A DNA stretch of 18,919 nucleotides from Saccoglossus kowalevskii (Eukaryota > Hemichordata > Enteropneusta > Harrimaniidae): contig NW_003139322.1 in assembly GCF_000003605.2 (NCBI RefSeq), forward strand, positions 304,146-323,064. The letters run 5' to 3'. The notes beneath the pieces are model-generated. The model saw nothing but the letters and a program-made list of their open reading frames with translations, did no database searches and had not been told where the DNA came from. Shown here one piece after another: positions 9,755-18,149 of the stretch. Positions within the stretch are counted from its first letter, which is position 1. Every line of letters begins with the position of its first letter. A program made the position numbers and the translations under genes.

Positions 9755-10030
9755 TCAACATAACGTCACAATGGGATATGTGCATGAATGTGACGTCACA
9801 ATGGGGGGGGGGGCGTACATAAATTAGCATAAATGATGACGTCACAATTGGGGCTCCGTGCATAAATTAGCATAAATGGCCGTGGAAGGGAAATTTGGAT
9901 GATACTGACGTCACAATGAGATAATGTCTAATGTCTATGTTTAATTTGAGGGAGTAACGAGGTCGTCGTGAATAAATTAGCATACATTACCATTTTTTTC
10001 AAATTGGATCGACGACCATTGACGTCACAC
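9755..10030 (+). repeat. Decayed minisatellite of CRE palindrome plus CATAAATTAGCAT
   Basis: Full CRE palindromes (TGACGTCA) occur at 9791-9798, 9837-9844, 9906-9913 and 10020-10027, with a variant TAACGTCA at 9761-9768. Most are followed by CAATG or CAATT. Between them, CATAAATTAGCATAAATG occurs at 9818-9835 and 9861-9878, and a variant at 9970-9986; its reverse strand (ATGCTAAT) is POU/octamer-like. Spacing grows from 30 to 114 bp, as expected of a degenerating tandem array. An 11-G run lies at 9803-9813. AGGGCGCT occurs on each side (about 9744 and 10058). Confidence 0.7.
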
Positions 10031-10079
10031 TCTGGAGGATTTTTCTGAATGAATCGTAGAGGGCGCTCACATACACGTA

Positions 10080-10600
10080 CACACACCCATTTACCTGCTT
10101 ACGCTAATAAATACAAGGTGTTTTGAAACTAACAGAGTTTATTACACAAAAGAAGGGTAAAACTAGATGCAATCAGTTAAACGGATTATATTTTTTTTGA
10201 GTAATAAGTAAATGAATTAAAAACTGAGTAACATAAAATAATAATACATAGAGTATTCATTTTTCTAACGTGGTTAGGTATTCGATTATGAAAGCGAGTA
10301 TAACAGAATAATAACATTATTAATAATAATATTAATAAGTGATAAATGAAAGTTAAATGGACAAAATCAGCTAGATAGAGTATACATTTCTAGCGCGGTT
10401 AAGTATTTTCTTTTTTGAGTAAATAAGAAAATTATATAAAAAAAACGAGTAACGAGAAAAAGCGAGAAAAGTCAATACACACTTTTTCTAATCCGAATAA
10501 AAATCGCTCATCTGTGATAAAAAGAAAAAAGAGAAATAATATAAAATCGATAGTTCTATAAAGAGGATATATGTTATATATGTGGAATTTCAAAAGTATA
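10080..10600. repeat. AT-rich diverged tandem repeat flanking the Polinton fragment
   Basis: Three related segments start near 10180, 10268 and 10395. They share the pattern CGGTTA-GTATT followed by TTTTTTGAGTAA-TAAG, or GAGTATACATTT-CTA-CG-GGTTA. They are separated by about 88 and 127 bp. No reading frame is present. The location right after the protease gene suggests terminal non-coding DNA of the Polinton, but no matching inverted repeat is visible at the other end of the fragment. Confidence 0.4.
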
Positions 10601-10602
10601 AG

Positions 10603-11046
10603 TCACCTAGTAATACTGCGTTGGAAAAAATATTCGTCATAAATAGGGAGATTGAGTCCGGTAAAGTTCTCGATATATCTGTTCACATAAACATTGTTCA
10701 AATGTCTATCACGGTTGTGGATTTCATAGGTTCCCCTCAACATATGTGCAGCAGGTAATACAGGACGTATTGGCCACACACTGTAGAGGCTTGAAGTATT
10801 TGATGATTGTAGATCCATGTACGAACGTTTCTTTTTGAGAAATCTCTTAAATTCCACGCAATAGGGTTGAATACCGTACGAGTCAAAATATTCTCTGTGG
10901 TAGGCATCCTTCAGATAAAAAGCCACCTTATGCGTCCCACCCCCGCTAATGTCATCTGTGTTTGATACAAATGCTGCAGGATACTCGCACTCATTTCTCG
11001 TGTATGGATTAGTCGACAGAATACGATCCAGTTGATTCGTGTCCAT
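10603..11046 (-). pseudogene. Adenain-like cysteine protease (Polinton PRO), frameshifted
   Basis: The frame from the ATG at 11046 (MDTNQLDRIL) contains YPAAFVSNTDD, then GGTHKVAFYL with the probable catalytic His and EYFDSYG with the acidic member. This is the order found in adenovirus-type maturation proteases of Polintons, which cleave virion proteins. The segment with the expected catalytic Cys (VCGQY, Cys codon 10778-10776) is in a different frame from the flanking parts. The C-terminus (NRYIENFTG, to 10603) returns to the first frame. Two offsetting indels therefore remove the Cys from the open product. Between TR and YPAAF, residues also look deleted relative to the family. It joins the capsid gene upstream in frame, with no stop between. 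Confidence 0.7.
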
Positions 11047-12264
11047 TGCAGCTGGAAATACGTTCCCGTCTCTGTCAATCTCGATAACGTTGTCGTATTC
11101 AGCATAAATCAAAACAGACACAAGCTCAGTCAATGCTTCTCTGAACTGAATCTCAAATCTTTCCTTCTTGTATCAAATTGAGGTGATAATCGCTGAGGTC
11201 ACATGCAAAGACTGTGTACTCTTCAGAATATTCGTCTTGGGTGATGCCATTGCCTTGGTCTCGACCGATAAACAGGATGAAATAACCCATGATGTAACTT
11301 CTACCACCATCTGCTGTGGAGTCCTTCTTCAACAGCTTTGCACAAACTTGCTCGTCTCTAACGTTGAGGAAGTGTGATGTGATACCGAAATTCTGGAAGT
11401 TGAATGGATTGGTTTTGTAGGATCAGTTGAAAGATGCATTGGACATGGTATGATCCTTTGGGAAAACTGACTGAGGAATATCAAATCTTTGTTTAATGAC
11501 AATGTACCAGCCGGGATGTATGCAATTTTCATAACGCATCAATCAATGGGTATTTTGCAGTACCATGTTTTGACTTGACTTTTCTCACCAGGAGAGTAGC
11601 GTCGGTGATGACTACTTTGAATGCAGTTTTTTCTATTGAGCTGATCAAGCAGAACTGATTTTTATTTTGATGTAATTTGAGTCTAACCCCCCCCCCCCCC
11701 CGTTGAGTAAATACTTTGGTTGAAAAAATATGTCTCTGTGTATTTATCTGATCATGTCAACCTTCTTACTGCATGATGTATAGGCGTATCGAGGTTTATA
11801 TCCTATGTTAGCGTCAGCATCATCAGCCGTCGGGCTTGCGTCATTCATTTTTCCAGCGGTGTCAAATAATATCGCCGCACCAATCTGCAATGATTTGGCG
11901 TCCCCTTCATAATTCAATAGTGTTTCGATCATGACTCTGTAAAAAAGGTGAGAGATGCGTCTGCTTTCAATTCAGGTACACATCGATTTGATTGAACAGT
12001 GAATGCAACCACAAGTTCGCAGGCCCAATTACCCTCATTGGCATTCGTGTTGTTAGCCTTGATGTGCAAAAGTGTAGAACCAATATTGATGAGGTCATTT
12101 CCGGCAGAAGGTAGTACGAATTCGATCAGACCATTGTCTATAATCGTGAGTAGGTTTACCCTTTCGTAACTTCTTTTTTCAATACTTGTCTGTGTCGGAA
12201 GTATAGTAAAGAGATCGAGTTCCCTCTTTGTGCATTTGCAGGAGTGTTGATGTACAAAAGTCAT
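11047..12264 (-). pseudogene. Polinton major capsid protein (double jelly-roll, F54H12.2-like), multiply frameshifted
   Basis: The N-terminus is intact: MTFVHQHSCKCTKREL from 12264, with LDLFTILPTQTSIE, open to 11929. Recognisable pieces then follow in alternating frames: MIETLLNYEGDAKS (11932-11744), VITDATLLVRKVK (about 11610-11575), IAYIPAGTLS (11529-11500), NPFNFQNFGIT and the DL..YHLNLIQEG region (about 11405-11158), and TELVSVLIYAEYDNVIEID at the C-terminus (11133-11077). Colinear order and total length (about 400 codons) suggest a nearly full-length gene broken by about five small indels. Breaks fall near 12030, 11700, 11560, 11430 and 11155. The one near 11700 contains a 15-C run (poly-G on the coding strand). 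The protein forms the icosahedral shell in Polinton-like viruses. The assignment rests on recall of the family. Confidence 0.8.
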
Positions 12265-12397
12265 AATGTTCAGTTGAATATAGGCGGAGATCTTCTCCTC
12301 TTCTTAGCCTTGGAACAAATGACACGTCCCAGCATTGTCTTCTTCCTTTTGATGGTGCATCCTCGCCCCGTTTGAGACAGTCTTCTAAATAAATTGC

Positions 12398-12613
12398 TCA
12401 ATACTGAAGAAGTAATTTGACGACCTGCAGTCTTTGCTCTACTTGAAACTGCTTTTTTGAAGTTTTTCCCTTGTACAACATCAGAATACCCAAACCTGCA
12501 TCGGGCACTGGTTTTGCCATTGCTTTTGAACCCTGTGTTAATAAAGGCGTGGCAGATCTTGCCAATCCAGAAAACAAACTTCTGAGTCCATATCCGAGTT
12601 CGCAGTCTCGCAC
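12398..12613 (-). pseudogene. Small basic glycine-containing protein preceding the capsid gene (Polinton virion-associated), C-terminally broken
   Basis: The frame contains LGYGLRSLFSGLARSATPLL and then GSKAMAKPVPDAG and YKGKTSKKQF. Similar short, basic, core-protein-like frames sit just upstream of the capsid gene in Polintons and adintoviruses, where their role is thought to be structural or DNA-condensing. The start is unclear: the first in-frame codon listed is GTG at 12613, and the real N-terminus is probably upstream in another frame. An early stop at 12398 is followed by more basic codons (KRGEDAPSKGRR) up to the capsid ATG, suggesting the frame once reached closer to 12270. Confidence 0.5.
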
Positions 12614-12713
12614 CAGAAACTACAGATTCTCATCCAATCTGATTCATTTAGTAATTTTTATAAAACCCCACGTGTAGAACGTAAGGTCGATGTCTGTTCA
12701 TTTTTTGTTTTCT

Positions 12714-12840
12714 TCACACTAGCAAAGGACAAGCTTTGCAAAACCTCAGTGTCACGATCACACGTCCATGTTGAAATGACACCTTCTCCCCTGTATCACA
12801 CCTTATATCAGTCTCCACAGTCTCGAATGTTGACGTTTGA
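12714..12840 (-). pseudogene. C-terminal tail of a probable Polinton minor capsid (penton-like) protein
   Basis: A short frame reads FETVETDIRCDTGEKVSF and then HGRVIVTLRF, ending at TGA 12716-12714. The D(I)-x-D/C-D-T-G-x-x-V/P-F-x-x-G-R-V-I-V-T-L pattern resembles the C-terminal beta strands of the conserved minor capsid protein of Polintons and adintoviruses. That gene normally lies upstream of the small basic and capsid genes, as here. The upstream part (about 12840-13100) should encode the rest, but is too broken for me to follow. The assignment is from recalled family similarity over fewer than 40 residues. Confidence 0.4.
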
Positions 12841-13103
12841 ATCAGGAGAACGTTTGGTTTGTTGTAAGTATGATTGGCGCATCTCTGTGGGTTCCTTCAA
12901 TGTTGACTATTCTCAATAGAGGTACAGTTCGGCCAGTTCACCCATCAAGATTACACAAGCTCCTTCTTCGACCAATAGTCACTCTCATTGACCTTGAATT
13001 ATATATCAGTATCTCATCTGGCAGACCTTTTACTCGGATTGTGTCAAAAATCATTTTGATGAGTTGTAGTAGCCCGGATTCAATTTCAGTTCTCTGTGAT
13101 CTC

Positions 13104-13990
13104 TCAGATTGGGTGAGGCATAGTAAAAGACCCTATTTTCTTAATATCCAACAGTTCATCATTGTAATCTGAAATTTTGTTAATTGGTGGTTGCATGTTG
13201 AGGCGTCCAACAGTCGTGAATACCTCTTCAGCACAATTCGGCAAGTTTTCTTTCTTGAAAACGTGTTTGGTTTTACTGATTCTGACTCTGTCACCGAAGT
13301 TGAGTTTATAAATCTTCTTCTTCTTCCCTTTTTTATCTGCCCTTAGATCATCATACAATATGCCACTTGTTCCTGGCTTGCATAGGTAACGAGCAAGGGT
13401 TTGGTATTTATACTTCTGTGATGGGAATTTACCATATCGTCTAAAACCTGTAGATAAGTCAACAAGTTGTTCTTTGTGAAATATCTGAACATTTTCCGCT
13501 TGATGGTTCTGTTGTACTCCACAACGCTGGCTTTAGTCTCAATGCTTGTAGTGAATAACTTAATGTCTACGCTCTTGAGGTGGCTTTGAAAGAGTCTGTT
13601 GAATTCCGTTCCTTTGTTCGTGTGCAAAACGTCTTGAAATGCCTTCACCAAACTCACCCCTTTCTTGTCTTGAAAGCATATTTCGAAAAAAACGTTAATG
13701 CACGTCAATAAGAGCTTGTATGCTCTGTTGCATGTGGATATCGAGGACAGATCGCACAGATCGGCCTCCCACTGCTTGTCCACTTGGAAAACCACTACCC
13801 TCCTTCGTTTAATGAACCGTTTAGAGGGTTTGTGCAGAGTATATGTATTCTGTTTACTGTACTACGTCCGACTTTTTTTACGGCAGCTTAAAGGGAATCC
13901 AAACCCCTGTAACTTTCAGGATTTTGGACATCGTAAAACAGATCGTCTAGAACGGTGCTTTTCTTCTTCATCATTATTTACGGGCGTGGG
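13104..13990 (-). pseudogene. Retroviral-type integrase of a Polinton (F54H12.3-like), broken
   Basis: Degenerate N-terminal codons (FYDVQNPESYRGLDSL, with an in-frame TAA, near 13945-13900) precede YTLHKPSKRFIKRRR (about 13850). The core follows at 13795-13343: WEADLCDLS with the first catalytic Asp, then TNKGTEF, where Asn (13618-13616) stands in place of the expected second catalytic Asp, and ETKASVVEYNRT with the Glu 33 residues later. The C-terminal segment (13358-13104) shifts frame and holds a basic KKGKKKKIYKLNFGDRVRI stretch, the usual DNA-binding tail. The enzyme would insert the element's DNA. The Asp-to-Asn change plus frame breaks indicate an inactive copy. Confidence 0.8.
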
Positions 13991-14058
13991 TATTTCACAA
14001 GTGCCGTGGCAGTGAATATGTTCAATAAACAAAAGCAAAGTGGGACAACGTGGCTCCA

Positions 14059-14698
14059 TCAAGACGACTGTACCAAGGAGAGATCGAGGCGGTACGACGA
14101 GGTTCTATTAAATACGTCACCAAAGTGTGTCGGGATGAATGGGCGTGGAAACCACATGGGGACCACGTCTCTGAGGAACTTTCCTCTTGAGTGTGTTGCT
14201 ATGCATGTAATAAGGTCTTGAGAAACGTTTGACATTTCCATAACTTCAGCAAATTCTCTCCAACCTGTGGGGTTGAAATTATTCCTTTTACACAAGAAAT
14301 CATTGACTAAATCGACTGCATGCATGCCTGGCACAAATTGTCCATCAATGGTTAATTCACCGTTTACACCCCAGTCGACTAGTTGGTTCTGCAGTAGGAG
14401 CTTCACTTTACTCTGCATACTCTTGATAACACGTTGTAAGACTTCGGATGTAATTTGATCTGGCATACCATCTTTGTCGGGTTGAGATTCCCGACCAGCT
14501 ATAGACAGCGCTGGGGAATTGCTGCATAACTGGGGTCGGAAGTTTGTTTTCCCTCTCCCGCAACAACAAGTACTTGCGCAGAACTTGTTGGTACAGTTTG
14601 ATCTTCTCGTTTTCAGGCAACTCTCCCATTTGCGTTATATCGTTCATGTCTCCATCCAGCTTAGCAGGGATTAAAGCCATCTTCTTCATGGATTCCAT
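14059..14698 (-). pseudogene. Conserved Polinton protein of unknown function, in two overlapping frames
   Basis: The first frame (14698-14408) starts MESMKKMALIPAKLDGDMND and continues GELPENEKIKLYQQVLRKYL. The second (14466-14059) contains LVNDFLCKRNNFNPTGWREF and EVMEMSNVSQDLI. Together they look like one protein of about 210 aa with a frameshift near 14470-14410, where the first frame turns into unlike sequence. I recall similar K-K-M-x-L-I-P-x-K-L / N-E-K-I-x-L-Y-x-Q-V-L proteins in Polinton virion clusters, without an assigned function. It lies between the small basic gene and the integrase, so a virion role is possible but inferred only from position. Confidence 0.45.
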
Positions 14699-14974
14699 CT
14701 AGTATGGGAGGAAGAGAGTATGCTCGAAATTAAGGACGCAATTAAGGCGGTGAGGAAACCCCCTTTCTGAAGCAGATTTTTCTTTTGCTTGAGTTTTCTT
14801 ATTGAACAGTGCTCGGAGATGTTTCACGTACAGCGCCAATTTTCTTCTCTGACTAGGTGATAGCCATACGTTCCCTTTCAGCACATTGAGCGAGCATTCG
14901 CACAGACACTGTATCAGGTCACTAGTGGCTCCATAAATTATCCCATTTTGTTGTTTTGAGTTGGTCTTGTGCAA
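14699..14974 (-). pseudogene. Small basic protein of a Polinton virion cluster, C-terminally frameshifted
   Basis: The 91-codon frame from ATG 14974 reads LIQCLCECSLNVLKGNVWLS and then PSQRRKLALYVKHLRALFNKK. This resembles the small basic E-C-x-L-N-V-L-x-G-N-x-x-L-x-x-x-Q-R-x-K-L proteins widespread in Polintons and adintoviruses, whose C-terminus is hydrophobic and glycine-rich. Here the last 25 residues (SERGFPHRLNCVLNFEHTLF) do not fit that pattern, and a frame change after KEKSASE is likely. Function is unknown; it may be a vertex or membrane-associated virion component. It starts 77 bp after the ATPase stop. Confidence 0.5.
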
Positions 14975-15050
14975 TAAGGAGAAGAAATCAGCATTCTTTC
15001 ACATGTGGGCTGACGTGATGAAATGACTGACAATGGCAGACTGTCCTTTT

Positions 15051-15330
15051 TTATACCTTTCTCACATACACTTGAAATGAAAGAATGTTTGTTTGAATGC
15101 ATACTTCCTCTGGGGTGTCTGGCATCAGATCCATGAGGAGGTATCCGTGAGGTTCTTGGGTGGCATCAGTAAATGCCTCCTGAAGAAAATTAACGTTTAT
15201 GGGGTACATTTGCTTAGCCAGAACGTTGACTCGTGACGCGTCCCTCGGATTTTTAAACATGAAAATGTAGTGCTGTTGAGACTGATAGTTCTTGATTGCC
15301 GGCCCTGATGAAAGAGATTTTGTAAAAATC
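15051..15330 (-). pseudogene. Genome-packaging ATPase (FtsK/HerA type) C-terminus, truncated
   Basis: The frame ending at 15051 reads HYIFMFKNPRDASRVNVLAK and then QEPHGYLLMDLMPDTPEE, ending VYVRKV. The pattern (F/L-K-N-P-R-D, A-x-Q-M-Y-P, GYLLMDL) is that of the C-terminal part of Polinton/adintovirus packaging ATPases, related to poxvirus A32. A further conserved piece just upstream (about 15325-15265) lies in a different frame, so one indel is present. The Walker A and B regions are absent: the gene is cut near 15330 and different sequence follows. Confidence 0.65.
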
Positions 15331-15423
15331 AGTATCACGTATAAGAAAGGTAAAGAAACCAATCCAAGATGAAATGATTAATGCTAAGCAAGGCAAAAAG
15401 CATTTTATGCTGAGTTATAAATT

Positions 15424-15630
15424 ATGGAAGAGGTTGGTGGGACCGGCACCAGAGGAAACAGTGGTTATAAATGGATTAAAGTGTCTATATTTGATTTATA
15501 TGGCATCACAAGTTACGACAGTATCGTACAAGTACAATCAGTAGAACTAAGCGGATATCCCATTGCTGCAGTTAATCGTTCTTTTGTGGTTACTGGTGAC
15601 AGAGATGAAACCCTACCATACCTGGGATAA
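15424..15630 (+). other. Unassigned 68-codon frame before the Gypsy remnant
   Basis: An ATG-initiated frame (MEEVGGTGTRGNSGYKWIKV, ending at 15630) lies between the broken Polinton end and the reverse transcriptase remnant. It could be degenerate Gypsy sequence upstream of the polymerase, for example protease or linker, but no catalytic DTG/DSG triad is visible. It may also be chance. Confidence 0.2.
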
Positions 15631-15652
15631 ATAAAAAAGACTATGTTCTAAA

Positions 15653-16118
15653 AGACTATTTATGCACTACCCCGTATCGAAGAAAGCTGTGATGCTTTGA
15701 AGGGGGCAACTCAGTTCAGTACAGTGGACCTCAATCTGGATATTGTCAGATATTCATGTACGTGAAAAAACGGTGTTTGTTACCTCAATAGGACATTTTC
15801 AATGTTTGAAGTTGTCTATGGGGCTTTCTACAAGCCCTGCAGCATTCCAACATATAATGGAAAAGTGCTTAGGAGATCTCAACTACAAGATATGCCTTGT
15901 CTACCTTGATGATATTATCATCTTTTTAAACACATTTGAAGCACAGAATATGGCAGGTATTCAGACGAATAGTTAAAGCCGGACTTAAAATGACTGTTAA
16001 GAGGTGTTTTATGACGAAAGTGAAGTATTTGGGTCATATGGTGTCAGCAGAAAAATTGGCTGACCTGAAAACTTGGCCAGTTCCTGTTAATGCTCAGGTT
16101 AGACATTTCTGCGTGTAA
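15653..16118 (+). pseudogene. Ty3/Gypsy reverse transcriptase remnant
   Basis: The first piece (15653-15735) reads YALPRIEESCDALKGATQF and then STVDL, with the motif A Asp. After a frame change, 15743-15950 reads FVTSIGHFQCLKLSMGLSTS, PAAFQHIMEKCL and VYLDDIIIF, with the YLDD active-site motif. A third frame (15936-16118) supplies the palm/thumb end YLGHMVSAEKL. The PRIEE..D.L.GA, PAAFQ..ME and YLDDI pattern is that of Ty3/Gypsy polymerases, which copy element RNA into DNA. It is broken in at least two places and no gag or integrase was found nearby. Confidence 0.85.
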
Positions 16119-16190
16119 TTGGCTATTTTAAACGGTATGTTGAGGAATACTCACAAATTGTCAAACCCCCTCATTGACTAGACATTTGGG

Positions 16191-16690
16191 TTGTATAAGC
16201 GAATAAATCCCAAAAGCAAAATGAAACTAGTAAGAGAGGAAGATAGATTTGATTGGTCTGATGAGTGTCAACATGTGTTTGAGACCCTTATAGACCCTTA
16301 TACAAATCCTCCAGTTCTCACGTATGCTGACTGTGAGAGGCCCTTTGAGTTGCACACTGATTCAAGATTACTGGGTCTTGGTGCTGCTTTATATCAGCAA
16401 GATGGTTCAATGAAGAGGGTAGTTTCCTATGCCAGTAGCATGTTATCAAAAATTGAGCGTAACTATCCAGCTCACAAGTTATAGTTTCTGGCAGGCAATA
16501 ACTGAGAAGTTTCATGACAACAATCTGTTGACATACATGATGACAATGGTTAAGCTTGATGTCACTGGACACCAATGGCTGGCTGCATTAGCACAGTATG
16601 ACTTTGAACTTCTATATAGGCCTGAAAGTCTTAATGGTGACGCGGAAGGATTGTCATGGAAGCCTCAGGCTAATCTACCTCCAGTGAAGG
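16191..16690 (+). pseudogene. Ty3/Gypsy RNase H remnant
   Basis: This continues colinearly from the reverse transcriptase: FDWSDECQHVFETL (tether region), then PVLTYADCERPFELHTDS, LGLGAALYQQDG and YASSMLSKIERNYPAHKL (to 16484). After a frame change come ITEKFHDNNLLTYM and TGHQWLAALAQYDFELLYRP, then LNGDAEGLSW. This is the normal order for Gypsy RNase H. About 20 residues containing the usual TDN-type catalytic segment seem deleted between KFHD and NNLLTYM. The enzyme would remove the RNA strand during replication; this copy is inactive. Confidence 0.85.
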
Positions 16691-16931
16691 GCATCCCCAT
16701 TGGCTTGATTGGTTGTCTCCTGATGAGAGGGAGAAAATGAGTTGTGAAGATGATTTGTCATAGTAGCCAAATCTAAATGGTACCTGCTATCGAGATGATG
16801 GGGGCAACTGCTGAAACCCTGGCCCAGGATCAAAATGACATGAGGGATTGGTCGGAACAGTGTTGATAAGGATGAATGAAGGGGGACCCAGAAAGCAGAT
16901 CCTGTAATGGGGAGGTTATACTGGTACGTAT
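16691..16931. other. Junction between Gypsy and LINE remnants
   Basis: The Gypsy frame runs out at 16740. The next 190 bp are not recognised; the LINE begins shortly before 16932. No target-site duplication was found. Confidence 0.4.
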
Positions 16932-18075
16932 ATGAATTACTTTCAGCACTACAAACTTCGGGCCAAAGGGGGGATACAGCTGTCACCAGATTTAGTAGAG
17001 ATACTTTGTTTGTTGTTTGCAGATGATGTAGTTTTATATTCAGATTATGTGATTGTTTTACAACGATTGTTAAATAATTTGAGCTATTTTTCTGATTTGT
17101 GGAATTTGACTGTCAATTTATCAAAGACTAAAGTTTTTATTTTTAAAAGCGGTGGTTGTATTTCAAGTGCAGAAAAATGGGTTTATAGGGGAGTAAAAAG
17201 TTGATGTAGTTTCATATTACAAGTATCTTGGAGTGTTGTTTTCCTGTTAAATTGGTCCTGTGCTACTAATTTGCTTGGCCAACAAGGTAAAAAGTCGTTA
17301 ATGGGTCTAATCAAACGCACGAGGAAATTGGGTCCGCTATCTTATGACTATTTGACACAATGATTCTGTCGATTTTAACATATCAGTCTGAAATTCGGGG
17401 TCACCACTGTTATGAATCAAGAGTACAATATTATGTTTGTAAAATAATTCAGGTGTCTCCCAAAATGCTCCAAACTGCGCAGAACTGGGAGTTTGTGAGC
17501 GTTACAAAATATAATAACAGCTAAGAGATTCGTGAAGTATTAGACCAAATTATTATGCACGCCAAAATCAAGGTACCCTAGTACATTTTACTTTATGCTG
17601 TACCACTTTTCCCAGTCAAGAATTAAACCAAACTGGGTCACTTATGTTAAAAAACTATTATTATCGAGCAATATACAAGAGGTTTGGAATGCACAGGACG
17701 TCTCAAATATTGATTTATTTAATAAGATCTTTGCTTCTAGATTGAAATATCATTAGCATTTTTATTGACATGGTGATATTTCAACTATGAATATTTATTG
17801 TCCGTGTCTGTCCACGCTCACAGGTGTGTGTCATCGCTGACAGAAAAAATAATTTTGAAAGAAGTGACCGAGTCTGTTCTTTATGCAATTATTCTGAAAT
17901 TGAAGACGAATACTATTTACTATTAATTTATCCATTTTCGGAGGTCATTAGGGAAAAATACATTCAAAGATACTATTTTACATTCCCTTCATATAATAAG
18001 TTTGTGGAATTGATGAAGACTTACTACAATCCATGGCTCCTTATTTGTATCATTCCATGTATCACTAAGATATGA
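16932..18075 (+). mobile_element. LINE (non-LTR retrotransposon) remnant: reverse transcriptase to C-terminus
   Basis: 16932-17204 reads GIQLSPDLVEILCLLFADDV and VLYSD, with the FADD active-site motif, then NLTVNLSKTKVFIF. The typical YKYLGVLFS segment follows near 17210-17245 in another frame. Degenerate codons across 17250-17530 (for example LGVCERYK near 17485-17510) match the post-RT region. At 17824-18075 the frame RVCSLCNYSEIEDEYYLLL and then the Y-P-F-x-x-V-I-R-E-K-Y stretch is the CxxC/acidic/HFLL-CP motif, with Cys and His partly lost. Missing parts are the endonuclease and the first half of the RT. The clade is unresolved; no A-rich or microsatellite tail was seen. Confidence 0.8.
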
Positions 18076-18149
18076 TTTTTTATTTGTTTATGAAATCTAT
18101 ATTTTTGAGCCACAGGTCTTGAACTACAATTAATGATCATTAATGAAAA

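Larger units (their letters stand above)
10603..15330 (-). mobile_element. Decayed Polinton/Maverick (adintovirus-like) fragment, virion module
   Basis: Eight minus-strand gene remnants lie close together: packaging ATPase C-terminus, small basic protein, conserved unknown, integrase, probable minor-capsid tail, small basic protein, major capsid protein and adenain-like protease. Capsid, ATPase, protease and retroviral-type integrase together are the hallmark of Polintons/Mavericks and related adintoviruses. Frame breaks occur in nearly every gene. No protein-primed DNA polymerase was found. The upstream edge falls inside the ATPase near 15330, where unrelated sequence and then a Gypsy element begin. 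The downstream edge lies somewhere between 10603 and about 10030. Confidence 0.85.

Noticed and set aside
9741-10065. AGGGCGCT motifs on each side of the CRE array as CTCF sites or element ends
   Set aside because: They are in the same orientation, so not inverted ends, and they match only part of the CTCF consensus.
12837-13172. 111-codon plus-strand frame
   Set aside because: Antisense to the minor-capsid and integrase remnants; no independent motif.
13698-14221. Overlapping plus-strand frames opposite the integrase and the unknown Polinton gene
   Set aside because: Shadows of the minus-strand genes; the conserved motifs read only on the minus strand.
16675-16986. 103-codon minus-strand frame at the Gypsy/LINE junction
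   Set aside because: No motif, and it runs antisense to recognised retroelement coding sequence.
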